A stretch of 64,000 bases of DNA from Streptomyces sp. NBC_01244 (GTDB lineage: Bacteria > Actinomycetota > Actinomycetes > Streptomycetales > Streptomycetaceae): positions 2,046,001 to 2,110,000 of the forward strand of contig NZ_CP108488.1 of the NCBI RefSeq assembly GCF_035987325.1, read 5' to 3'. Below, piece by piece: positions 1 through 10,912 of the stretch. Under the pieces are notes generated by a model. The model was not told the origin of the DNA and ran no database searches. It saw only the letters and a program-made list of their open reading frames with translations. Made by a program: the position numbers and the translations under genes. Positions within the stretch are counted from its first letter, which is position 1, and every line of letters begins with the position of its first letter.

Positions 1-348
1 CGGCGCAGGCCCGCGCGGGGGTGGGAGGCGCTGACTCCGGCGGAGCTGAAGGTGGCGCTGCTGGTCGCGCGGGGCCGGACGAACCCCGAGATCGCCTCGG
101 CGCTGTTCCTGTCCCGCCGGACCGTGCAGACCCACGTCTCGCACATCCTGGGGAAACTGGAGGTCCGCTCACGCGCGGAGGTGGCCGTCATCGTAGCCGG
201 GCAGGAGGGCGCGCAGGGCCCGCAGGGCGTAGTACGTACGGGATTTGACCGTACCGGCGGGCACCCCGAGCGCTTCGGCGGCCTCGCAGACGCTGGCCCC
301 GCGGAAGTAGATGAGCAGGAGCACGGCCCGGTGATCGGGGCTGAGTAA
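1..348 (+). CDS. LuxR-family response regulator, C-terminal part (5' end outside the window)
   Basis: The frame is open from base 1. It encodes the C-terminal helix-turn-helix of a LuxR/NarL-type DNA-binding protein: LTPAELKVALLVARG, then NPEIASALFLSRRTVQTHV, then SHILGKLEVRSRAEVAV, which are the scaffold, turn and recognition helices of GerE domains. The domain ends near base 195. The reading frame then continues about 50 more codons, antisense to the end of the ECF sigma gene that converges on it, to a TAA at 346-348. LuxR proteins normally stop shortly after the fourth helix, so this tail is either a real extension or the result of a lost stop codon. The N-terminal part and the signal it senses are not visible. 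The family call is firm; the exact C-terminus is not. Confidence 0.8.
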   Translation, partial: RRRPARGWEALTPAELKVALLVARGRTNPEIASALFLSRRTVQTHVSHILGKLEVRSRAEVAVIVAGQEGAQGPQGVVRTGFDRTGGHPERFGGLADAGPAEVDEQEHGPVIGAE

Positions 349-777
349 TCGCAGGGCCTCGCGGACGTCGAGGACGGCGGCGGACCGCTCGGTGCGGTCC
401 TCGTCGGCGGGCGACTGTTCCAGCCCGTCGGGCCCGACTTCGGCGGGGCGCGACAGCCGGGCCCTGCGGGCGTCGATGGCCACGCGCCGGGCGACGGTGT
501 AGAGCCAGGGCCGCATGGAGGCGTGGGCGCCGCTCTCCAGGGCCTCGGGGTGCTTCCAGGCCCGGAACAGGGTCTCCTGGACGAGGTCCTCGGCCCGGTG
601 GCGGTCACCGAAGGTGAGGCCGAGGAGGAATCCGTGGAGCGCCTTGCCGTGTTCCCGCTCCAGCCGGGCGAGGGCGTAGGCGTCGGTGCGGCGGCGGGTG
701 ACCGGGACGGCGCCGGTGCCGGTGCCGGCATCCGCCGGCATGGGCGACCTGGACGTCATGGACGACACGAGCGACAT
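169..777 (-). CDS. ECF-type RNA polymerase sigma factor
   Basis: The product is 202 aa, the usual size for a group 4 sigma factor. Region 2 (about residues 33-105) contains the core-binding motif RAEDLVQETLFRAW. Region 4 (about 137-190) contains LLSPDHRAVLLL and the recognition helix GVPAGTVKSRTYYALRAL. The start at 777 is chosen because GGAAGG lies about 8 nt upstream; longer in-frame extensions have no ribosome binding site. No anti-sigma factor gene follows: the gene ends head-on against, and overlaps, the LuxR-type gene. The protein should direct RNA polymerase to a small regulon of unknown identity. Family certain, subgroup not assigned. Confidence 0.88.
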   Translation of the reverse strand: MSLVSSMTSRSPMPADAGTGTGAVPVTRRRTDAYALARLEREHGKALHGFLLGLTFGDRHRAEDLVQETLFRAWKHPEALESGAHASMRPWLYTVARRVAIDARRARLSRPAEVGPDGLEQSPADEDRTERSAAVLDVREALRLLSPDHRAVLLLIYFRGASVCEAAEALGVPAGTVKSRTYYALRALRALLPGYDDGHLRA

Positions 778-968
778 GGGCTTCCCCTTCCGAGTCGGGA
801 TGCCCTGAGCGTGCCGGACCGTGCGCGCGGAGTTATCCGCCGCCTGACGTATCCCGGCGCACCCTGCGCCCACCGGTCGTCCCCCGTCGGTGAACGGTCG
901 TCCCGGGCGCCGCGGCGGGCGGTGTGGCCGGGGGAAAGGCGGCGGTCCGGGCCCCCGATCTCAGGTCG

Positions 969-1766
969 TCAGTCCTTGGTCGGGTCCAGCACCACGAAGT
1001 CGGCGTTCGACGGGTCCAGGCAGACGGCCAGCCGGCCGACGCCCTCGGCGTCCGCGGGACCCATCTGTACGCTGCCGCCGCGCGCGGTGACCCCGGCGAC
1101 GGCCGCGTCACAGTCGGTGACGTGGAAGACCGGGTGCCAGTACGGCCGCCCGCCCGCCACGGCGAGGTCGTCCGCGGAGAGTTCCATGAGGCCGCCCTGC
1201 ATGCTCCCCTCGGGCTGCCCGGCGGGGGTGATCAGGGTGTACGTGCCTTCGCCTCCCGGCATCCGCATGTCGCTGAACTGCCAGCCGAAGACGGTCCCGT
1301 AGAACTCCCGGGCGGCCGTTGCGTCGCTCGTGTACAGCTCGGTCCAGGACAACGACCCCGGCTGGTCCACGAGGTCGACGCCCTTGGTCTCGCCGGGCTG
1401 CCAGACGGCGAACTGGCCTCCCAGCGGGTCGCTGAACTGCGCCATCGTGCCCCACTCGTCGAGCTTCCTCGGCTCCACCCGGACGGTGCCGCCGGCGCTC
1501 CGGACGGCCCGGGTCGTGGCCTCGGCGTCGGGGACGCTGTAGTAGATCATCCAGGCCGGGCGGGCGCCTTCCTCGGTGAGCTTGCCCAGCCCGGCGACGA
1601 TCTTGCCGTCCTTCCGGAACATGCCGCCCTCCATGTCCTCACCCTCGCCCATGGACTCGTAGTCCCACCCGAGGACGGCCCCGTAGAAGGCCGCCGCGGC
1701 GGGGACGTCGGGTGCGCCGAGGTCGAGCCAGCAGGGGGAGCCGGGGACGAAGTCAGTGGTGATCAT
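969..1766 (-). CDS. Two-domain VOC (glyoxalase/bleomycin-resistance fold) protein
   Basis: The product is 265 aa with two tandem vicinal-oxygen-chelate domains, about residues 8-125 (PCWLDLGAPDVPAAAAFYG) and 135-262 (LSWTELYTSDATAAREFYG). Each has the beta-alpha-beta-beta-beta pattern and ends in a DPLGG- or DPSNA-type turn. Proteins of this layout are common in streptomycetes, and most have no proven substrate; some are called hydroxylases or glyoxalases without biochemical support. ATG at 1766 is preceded by AAAGG. It is a single gene, followed by the sigma factor 191 bp downstream and preceded by guaB1. The fold is secure, the reaction unknown. Confidence 0.82.
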   Translation of the reverse strand: MITTDFVPGSPCWLDLGAPDVPAAAAFYGAVLGWDYESMGEGEDMEGGMFRKDGKIVAGLGKLTEEGARPAWMIYYSVPDAEATTRAVRSAGGTVRVEPRKLDEWGTMAQFSDPLGGQFAVWQPGETKGVDLVDQPGSLSWTELYTSDATAAREFYGTVFGWQFSDMRMPGGEGTYTLITPAGQPEGSMQGGLMELSADDLAVAGGRPYWHPVFHVTDCDAAVAGVTARGGSVQMGPADAEGVGRLAVCLDPSNADFVVLDPTKD

Positions 1767-1929
1767 GACGACTGCCTTTCGCGGATCGGGTACGACCAGC
1801 GTGGCACCGGACCCCTGCCCCCGCCCGTCGGTCCCCTGCCCGTCGGTCCCGCGGCCCCGGTCCCGGGCGGGTCCGGACAGCACTGCGCCGGGGCCCCCAC
1901 GGGGACCCCGGCGCGGTGGTGAGGCTCGA

Positions 1930-4693
<2,764 letters not shown>

Positions 4694-4694
<1 letters not shown>

Positions 4695-6007
4695 CAGCGG
4701 ATGTACTCGCGACGCGGGCTCTGCCCGGGGATGACCGGTCTCGGCGGCAGGGCGGGAGCGCCGGCGGCGTGCGCGGCGGTGACCGTACGGGCGGGGGCGG
4801 TGCGGGCCGGGCCGGGGTACGGCTCGGCTCTTGGCGGGTGGGGTTCCCGCCCGCGGGCACCGAGGAGCATCGCGGCGTGGGCGACGCTGGCGAGGGTGGC
4901 GTGGTGGTGCCAGCCCCGGAAGGAGCGGCCCTCGAAGTCCCGGATTCCGGCGGGCTCGCAGATCTCGGCGAAGTCGAGGGCGACCCGGTCGGTGAGTTTG
5001 GCGAGGAGGAAGAGCTGCGCGAGCGGCCGGTCGCCGATGTTGGTGATCCAGAACTCCGAGGGCAGCAGGGCCGTCTCGGTCCAGGCCCCGACGAGCAGCA
5101 GCGGGGTGGGCGGGGCCGGCACGATGCGGTCCTCCCCGGGGGTGGCGAAGATGGCGGCCGAGGTGAGCAGGGTGACCGCTCCCTCGGCGCGGCCGTGCCG
5201 GGTCCATTCGACGACGCGCCGCTGGGAGCGCAGGGAGTCGATCAGCTCGCGGGCCGGCGCGGTGTGCGGGCCGGGCTTGTGCCGGCCCGCCCCGCCGAAG
5301 GAGACGGGCAGGGTGCCGTCCACTTTGAATACGAAGGGGATGTCCTGCATCGCGAACGACTCGATGCACTGGGGCAGTTCGCTGTTGGAGACTTCCATCA
5401 CCACGGGCCTGCGCTGGAGTTGCCAGGTGGAGGCCATCCGCTGGACCGCGTGTACCGCGTCCTGGGCGGGGGTGAGCGAGCGGGCCGTGTCGGGGATCCC
5501 GGCCCGCCGGCGGCGCAGGAGTTCCGCCGTCCAGGGCCCGGGGAGGGTGAGGGTCCATTCGACGGGGAAGCCGGCATCACTGGAGGTGAGCCAGATCCCG
5601 CTGGCCTGCTGACAGTTGGCGGTGCGGCCCAGCTGGGGGACGAACTGCCGTCCCACGCCGACCGACCGGTCGCCGGCCTTCTCGATGACCATGGGCTGCA
5701 CCACCCAGGCCAGCGGGCGCTGCGCGGTGCGTTCCAGGTGCTGGGCGAGGGAGCGGCGGACGGGGGTCCAGTCCCAGGGGGATTTGCTGATGAACTGCTG
5801 AAGGCTCTGCTCGACGGAACTGGCCCCGGTTCCGGCAATGTTACGAATTGTTTTCTTGCCGTTCGTCTGCACCAGGCCGTTCAAGTATACGCGGGCCCAG
5901 TTTCGCTGGTCCCGCCGAGGTAACGACTCGAAGAAGAGCGAGATCAGTACGTCGATCAATTCGGAGATTTCCTTCGTGGATTCCTCCGGCAGGACTACGC
6001 GAGCCAT
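4694..6007 (-). CDS. IS701-like transposase homologue, catalytically degenerate, probably domesticated
   Basis: The product is 437 aa and resembles IS701-family DDE transposases: the N-terminal part has RRDQRNWARVYLNGLV, and the core has SVGVGRQFVPQLGRTANCQ, a hallmark stretch. Where active relatives carry VIDDTGF just before this stretch, this protein reads VVQPMVI, so the first catalytic Asp is absent. Where a second Asp lies in a V-ADA-YG context, the protein reads VVMEVSNSE. No flanking terminal inverted repeats or target duplication are visible. A strong GGGGGAGG ribosome site precedes ATG at 6007, and the stop overlaps the xdhC start. This looks like a retained DNA-binding or regulatory derivative rather than a mobile element; that role is inference. 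Confidence 0.75.
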
Positions 6008-6079
6008 CTGGGCCTCCCCCGCGACCAGCTAGATCCATTACCCTACTTGACCGCGGAGAACGGCCGTAGGTCCCGACGG

Positions 6080-6727
6080 CTACTTCCTGAGGTCGCTGGC
6101 AGATTCGAGCCGCTCTTCTTCTACCACGAGGGGGATGGGGATCTGGTTCGCCGCATAGTAGAGCGCGATCAGGAAGTGGGCGACGAGAGTGAGCGGAGCG
6201 GAGAAGAACGCCAGGAGGACGGTGCAGGGGTAGGCGATGGCACCCAGACCGAACCGGACCCTGGTGGCCCGGGCGCCGTCCTTGTCCACCTGGTCGTGGA
6301 AGAGGTGCCCGACGCGGGTGACGTACCACCAGAAGGCCATGAACGCCAAGGCGTAGGCCACGGTGACGAGGCTGTAGAGGACGGCCGCCGCATTGGCCGA
6401 TCCCCCTTCTTCCATGAGGTGTTCGGCGAGCACATTGGTGGTGTACGGGACCACCGACACCACCATCAGCACCAGGAGGTTCAGGAACAGCAAAGGGCGG
6501 TCGACCCGCTTGATGTGACTGAAGATGGTGTGGTGGTTCACCCACATCACGCCGATGATGAGGAAACTCACCACATAGGCGGCGTAGTGCGGCCACTGCT
6601 CCCGCACTCCGTGCCAGAAGTCGGATCCGGTTTCTTCCGGAACCTTCAATTCCAGGACAAGGATGGTGATGATGACAGCGAATACGCCGTCACTGAATGC
6701 CTCGACCCGGCCGGTTTCCGTTTCCAT
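6080..6727 (-). CDS. TMEM175/DUF1211 family integral membrane protein
   Basis: The product is 215 aa with about six hydrophobic segments. It begins with TGRVEAFSDGVFAV, containing the R-x-x-x-F-S-D signature of the TMEM175 family in transmembrane segment 1. Bacterial members are tetrameric or dimeric potassium-permeable channels set in the cytoplasmic membrane. The MWVNHHTIF motif after the third segment is also typical. The start at 6727 has a GGGGAGG ribosome site; an in-frame extension upstream lacks one. It is the last gene of the long minus-strand run, separated from the SnoaL-like gene by 101 bp. Family confident; physiological ion and role inferred from homologues. Confidence 0.85.
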   Translation of the reverse strand: METETGRVEAFSDGVFAVIITILVLELKVPEETGSDFWHGVREQWPHYAAYVVSFLIIGVMWVNHHTIFSHIKRVDRPLLFLNLLVLMVVSVVPYTTNVLAEHLMEEGGSANAAAVLYSLVTVAYALAFMAFWWYVTRVGHLFHDQVDKDGARATRVRFGLGAIAYPCTVLLAFFSAPLTLVAHFLIALYYAANQIPIPLVVEEERLESASDLRK

Positions 6728-6828
6728 GACCTCCCCTTCACGCTTCTTGCATATATCTACGGCTGTCGCACATACGGGGAGGGTGCGCATCCCCACCCTC
6801 CCCGCACACGCTACCCAGATTTCGGCAA

Positions 6829-7170
6829 TCAGCCGCCAAAGCCGGCAGTCTGCCGCCAGATCCGGCCATCGCGGACGACGAGCGTCCCGAACGCGTGCTC
6901 CGGTTCGCCGTTCAGGTTCATGATCGCCCGGTAGAAGATGGTGTCGTCGGTCTCGACGTATTCCTGCAGCTCCACGAGGGTGGGCTTCACCGTCAGGTAC
7001 CCGGTGAACGTCTCGCGCACCGCGTCGATGCCGACGGAGACGCCCTCGAAGCGCAAGAGCACCGCGTCATCGGTGTAGTTCTTCATGACCGCCTCGATGT
7101 CCAGGGCGGCGAGTGCGTCCATCTGCCGGACGAACACCGGGTGCAGCGTGGAGATGTCGTACTTGGGCAT
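6829..7170 (-). CDS. SnoaL/NTF2-like protein (copy 1 of 4)
   Basis: The product is 113 aa with a cone-shaped SnoaL/NTF2 fold pattern: N-terminal helices (HPVFVRQMDALAALDIEAVM), YTDDAV, then strands ending VVRDGRIWRQ. Such proteins bind small hydrophobic ligands, and some are isomerases, cyclases or dehydratases; no catalytic residue pair is diagnostic here. ATG at 7170 has AAAGGGAG upstream. It lies 12 bp after the histidine kinase gene, so it is probably in the same transcript. The function is unknown. Confidence 0.75.
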   Translation of the reverse strand: MPKYDISTLHPVFVRQMDALAALDIEAVMKNYTDDAVLLRFEGVSVGIDAVRETFTGYLTVKPTLVELQEYVETDDTIFYRAIMNLNGEPEHAFGTLVVRDGRIWRQTAGFGG

Positions 7171-7182
7171 GTCGACTCCCTT

Positions 7183-8703
7183 TCAACTCTTCGATGGGGT
7201 TGGAGCGGTGGGAACGGTGGGGCCGGCCGGTACGGCGCAGGACGGATCGGTCCCCGACAGCGGCAGCCGGACGGTCATCCGGGTCTCCCCCGGACGCGAG
7301 CGCGCCGTGATCGAACCGTGGTGGCGCTGCGTCACGATGCGGTAGCTGAGGTGCAGACCGAGACCGGTTCCCTTCCCCACGTCCTTGGTCGTGTAGAAGG
7401 GTTCGAAGATCCTCGGCAGCGATTCCACGGGAATGCCCGAGCCGGTGTCGGCGATCTCCACCACCATGCAGACGCCTTCGACCCGGGCGCGCAGGGTGAG
7501 GGTTCCGGCGCCTTCCATGGCGGCCGCCGCGTTGTCGACCAGGTTGGTCCACACCTGGTTCAGCTCGCTCGGATAGCCCGTCAGTTCGGGCAGGTCCGGT
7601 TCGTACGCGCGCACGATCCCGATCCCGGCGAGCTTGGCACGCAGCACGACCAGCGTGTTCTCCAGTCCGTCGGTGACCGCGAAGCGCTGCTCGGGGGCCC
7701 GGTCGAGATTGGCGTAATCCCGGGTGGCCGACACCAGCTGCGAGATCCGCGGACCGGCCGCCCGCAGCTCGGCGGCGAGCGAGCGGATCTCCAGGAGGGC
7801 CGCCAGGTGGTCCAGGGCCGCGGGCAGGGCCGGCTCCCCGACACCCTCCAGCCGCTCCAGCAGCCCGCCCAGATCCAGTCCGAGGTCGGAGACCCCCGAA
7901 CCGAGCAGGCCCGCCCGCTCCGCGCCGGCTTCCTCGGCCCAGTCGGCGATCTGCTCCTCCGCGTCCGCCTGGTCCAGCGGGTCGGTGACCAACGGCGGTG
8001 TCAGCTTGTCCAGTTCGTCGGCGAGCTGGTCGAACACGGAGCGCTCGGCGTCCGAGGCGGCCGCGCCCCAGACCTGGGCGGTCCGCGTGAGCTGGTCCAG
8101 GGCGGGCGCCAGTTCCTGCGCGGCACGGGCCACCGCGGCGGCCGGGTTGTTCAGCTCGTGGGCGAGGCCCGCCGCCAAGGTGCCCAGGGCTTCGACGGTG
8201 GCCCGCTTGCGGGCCTGGACCTCGGAGGACTTGATGCGCCAGGCCAGCACGGGGATCAGTACGGCGGCCACCCCGTGGCAGCGGGTCAGCATCTCGAAGA
8301 AGACCGGCTTCGCGTACGCCACCACGGTGGTGGCCGGCCCGCTCGCCGCGGCCGTGGCCACGTACGACCCGTCCGTCAGCAGCGGCAGTTCGCCGGTGAA
8401 CCGGTGCGCCGCCGAGGGTTTGCCGTCGTGGTCCTCGGCGGCCGCGCTCTCCACCTCGGTGGAGTGCCGGGTCAGGACCTCCTCGCGGCCGTCGACGACC
8501 TTGGTCACCACGAGGCCTCCGGAGAGCAGGACGTGGAAGCCCGTGGCCTCCTCCCCGTCGCGGAAGAGGACCTCCCCGTCGGAGAGCACCCGGGGTTCGG
8601 AGACCGAGACCAGCCAGTCCAGCTGCTCCTCGGTGAGGCCCTCGAAGATCTCCAGCCCGCGCAGGGCGGTGCGCAGCGCGGCGGTGGGCGCGGATCCCGT
8701 CAT
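7183..8703 (-). CDS. Sensor histidine kinase with N-terminal cyclic-nucleotide-binding-like domain
   Basis: The product is 506 aa. Residues about 10-140 form a cNMP-binding-like beta barrel (IFEGLTEEQLDWLVSVSEPR, SDGEVLFRDGEEATGFHVLL), but the phosphate-binding cassette reads TGELPLLTDGSYVATAA, lacking the arginine that normally contacts the cyclic phosphate. The H-box is GTLAAGLAHELNNPAAA with phospho-acceptor His182. The ATPase domain has the N box (NQVWTNLVDNAAAAM), the G1 box (DTGSGIP) and the G2 box (GKGTGLGLHLSY). No transmembrane segment is seen, so it is a soluble kinase. Its ATG overlaps the MFS stop (ATGA). No response regulator gene is adjacent; the only intact receiver domain in the window is fused to the reductase at 31.2 kb. 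Confidence 0.88.
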   Translation of the reverse strand: MTGSAPTAALRTALRGLEIFEGLTEEQLDWLVSVSEPRVLSDGEVLFRDGEEATGFHVLLSGGLVVTKVVDGREEVLTRHSTEVESAAAEDHDGKPSAAHRFTGELPLLTDGSYVATAAASGPATTVVAYAKPVFFEMLTRCHGVAAVLIPVLAWRIKSSEVQARKRATVEALGTLAAGLAHELNNPAAAVARAAQELAPALDQLTRTAQVWGAAASDAERSVFDQLADELDKLTPPLVTDPLDQADAEEQIADWAEEAGAERAGLLGSGVSDLGLDLGGLLERLEGVGEPALPAALDHLAALLEIRSLAAELRAAGPRISQLVSATRDYANLDRAPEQRFAVTDGLENTLVVLRAKLAGIGIVRAYEPDLPELTGYPSELNQVWTNLVDNAAAAMEGAGTLTLRARVEGVCMVVEIADTGSGIPVESLPRIFEPFYTTKDVGKGTGLGLHLSYRIVTQRHHGSITARSRPGETRMTVRLPLSGTDPSCAVPAGPTVPTAPTPSKS

Positions 8704-10058
8704 GCGGTGCTCCCTTCCGTCCTGTTCCGGGCGGCCATCCGCAGGGTGGCCAGCAGGGCGAGCGCGCACACCGCGGCGACGGTGGCCATGAAGCCGACCG
8801 AGGTGCGGTGCAGCCCGTGGATGTTGGTGAGCAGTCCGGCGAGCACCGCCGGCACGCTCATCGCGAGGTACGCGAACACGTAGACGGCGGCGGTCAGTTC
8901 CCCCCGGTGTGCGGGTTCGGCCAGTGCGCTGAGCGCCCGGAAGGAGCCGAGGAAGGCGGCGCCCCAGCCGGCTCCGAGGACGGCGGTGGCCACGAGGAAC
9001 ACGGGGGCCGAGCCGAGCCCGAGCGCGAGGAGCACCAGGGCCAGCCCGCCGAGCAGTCCGAGCAGGCCGAGGACGGCGGTGCGCAGGGCTTCGGTGCGGC
9101 CCAGCAGGAGCTGGGCGGCGGTGGCGGCGCCGGCGAGGAGGGCCACGGTGGCTCCGCCGACGAGGTAGTTGGTGCTCTGGAGCAGGGAGAGGGCCAGGTG
9201 CGGGCCCAGCGAGAGGTAGAAGCCGCCGACCGACCAGACGGCCACGATGGTCAGGATCAGCACGGCGAAGCGGCCGCGCACGGCGGCGGGGATGTGGATC
9301 CGGTGCGGGGCGATCTTCAGCCGGCCGCTGCCCGGCCCGCCGCTCGCGCCCGGCCCACCCTTCGCGCCCGGCCCACCGCTCCCACCCGGCCCCCCGCTCC
9401 CGCCCGCCCGCCCCGGGGCGCTCTCCGCCATCCGGGCCACGCCGACCAGGGAGACGGTGAAGGCCCCCACGAGCAGCAGGTAGGTCAGGACGGTCGGAGC
9501 GGGCGCGTACTGCACGAGCAGTCCGGCCCCGATGCCGCCGAGGCCGATGCCCACGGTCGGGCCGGCGCTGTTGACCTGGGCGCCGAGCGCGGGACGGGAG
9601 CGCGGGGCGAGTTCCAGCAGGGCGGCGCCCATGGCCCCGGTGGCCAGGCCCACCGCCAGCCCCTGTACGGCGCGGGCGGCGAGCAGCAGGCCGAGTCCCC
9701 GGGCCGAGGCGAAGAGGCCCATGGAGACGATGGCGAGGACCAGTCCCGCGGCGAGTACGGGGCGCCGGCCGACGGTGTCGGACAGCGAGCCGAACAGCAG
9801 GAGTCCGGCGAGCACGGTGACGGCGTACAGGGCGAAGACCACCGTGATCGTGCCGGAGGACAGGCCCCACTCCTGCTGGTAGAGCACGTAGAGGGCGGAG
9901 GGGACGGAGGAGGAGAGCATCAGCAGGACGAGGACCGTGCCCACCACCCAGAAGCCGGAGCCTCCCGGTGCGCCTGCGGAGCCGGCGGCTGGACTCAAGG
10001 GGTCCCCCGTGGTGGGCGCGGACGGTCCGGTCCGTGCTGTCGTGGGCAACGGTTCCAC
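8700..10058 (-). CDS. MFS transporter
   Basis: The product is 452 aa with about 12 hydrophobic helices. It carries the MFS motif A between segments 2 and 3 (GSLSDTVGRRPVLAAG). The central cytoplasmic loop is an unusual glycine-rich linker at about residues 213-245, made of GGPG and GGSG repeats encoded by imperfect 9-18 bp DNA repeats at 9343-9418. It begins at GTG 10058 with GGGGGAG upstream and is coupled to the histidine kinase by a 4-bp overlap. Substrate unknown; a role in exporting a compound handled by the neighbouring oxidoreductases is inference. Confidence 0.85.
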   Translation of the reverse strand: MEPLPTTARTGPSAPTTGDPLSPAAGSAGAPGGSGFWVVGTVLVLLMLSSSVPSALYVLYQQEWGLSSGTITVVFALYAVTVLAGLLLFGSLSDTVGRRPVLAAGLVLAIVSMGLFASARGLGLLLAARAVQGLAVGLATGAMGAALLELAPRSRPALGAQVNSAGPTVGIGLGGIGAGLLVQYAPAPTVLTYLLLVGAFTVSLVGVARMAESAPGRAGGSGGPGGSGGPGAKGGPGASGGPGSGRLKIAPHRIHIPAAVRGRFAVLILTIVAVWSVGGFYLSLGPHLALSLLQSTNYLVGGATVALLAGAATAAQLLLGRTEALRTAVLGLLGLLGGLALVLLALGLGSAPVFLVATAVLGAGWGAAFLGSFRALSALAEPAHRGELTAAVYVFAYLAMSVPAVLAGLLTNIHGLHRTSVGFMATVAAVCALALLATLRMAARNRTEGSTA

Positions 10059-10084
10059 TGCTTCAACTCCCCCGTCGTGGGCGG

Positions 10085-10912
10085 TCAGGCGGGTGCCTGC
10101 ACGGCCCTCGTGAGCGCGCGGGCGGTGAGTACGCCCGCGAGGTGGCCGAGGTACTCGGCCGAGGTGCCGCGCCCCGGGACGAACAGCTCCCGGGGTTCGG
10201 CGCGGAAGGCCGCGAGCACGTTCTCCGTGGTGTACGGGCCCCCGCCGATCCGTTCTTCGACCCCGCGCAGCCGCAGCGCGCGGGCGGTGGCCCCGGTGAC
10301 CGCGATCCGCGGCCCGTCGGGGGTGATCCGTACCGCGGCGGCGCAGACCGGGTAGCGGGTCGCCCGGTCGGCGGTCTTCTCGAAGGCGGCGCCGCCCCCC
10401 GCGGCGGCCGGGACGAGGAGGGCGGTGATGACGGTGCCCACCGGGACGCCGGAGGCGGCCAGTTCCTCGGCGGTGATCGTGGACACCCCGCCCGGACCGG
10501 CCAGTTCGGCCGTGGCTCCCGCGGCGATGGCCGCGACGGGCAGGTCGGTGGCCCGGCCGGTGGCGGCGAGGTTGCCGCCGGCGGTACCGAGGTTGCGCAC
10601 CTGGGGGTCCCCGTTGGCGCGGGCGGCGGCGGCGATCTCCGGTGCCTCCGCCAGCAGCAGGGGGTCCGCGGCCAGTTCGGCCAGCGTCGTCATCGACCCG
10701 ATCCGGATCCCCGCGGGGGTCCGCCCGATCCCCCGGAGCTCTTCGAGCCGGCGGACGTCGACGAGCAGGGAGGCCCGCTCCTCCCCCGTGCGCAGACCGG
10801 GCAGCAGGCTCTGCCCGCCGGCCAGCACCCGGGCGCCGGGGCGGCCGGCCAGCAGGGTCAGGGCCTCGTCGAGGCCGACGGGGCGTACGTAGTCGAACTC
10901 GGTGAGGATCAC
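10085..10912 (-). CDS. Molybdenum hydroxylase FAD-binding (medium) subunit
   Basis: The product is 275 aa, typical of CoxM/CutM/xanthine dehydrogenase medium subunits. FAD contacts are seen in AGGQSLLPGLR (about residues 31-41) and TAGGNLA (about 108-115), with the C-terminal CO_deh_flav_C domain after residue 170. The GTG start at 10912 overlaps the stop of the large subunit gene as GTGA. The subunit passes electrons from the 2Fe-2S subunit to an acceptor such as NAD or a quinone. Only 26 bp separate it from the MFS gene. Confidence 0.9.
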   Translation of the reverse strand: MILTEFDYVRPVGLDEALTLLAGRPGARVLAGGQSLLPGLRTGEERASLLVDVRRLEELRGIGRTPAGIRIGSMTTLAELAADPLLLAEAPEIAAAARANGDPQVRNLGTAGGNLAATGRATDLPVAAIAAGATAELAGPGGVSTITAEELAASGVPVGTVITALLVPAAAGGGAAFEKTADRATRYPVCAAAVRITPDGPRIAVTGATARALRLRGVEERIGGGPYTTENVLAAFRAEPRELFVPGRGTSAEYLGHLAGVLTARALTRAVQAPA

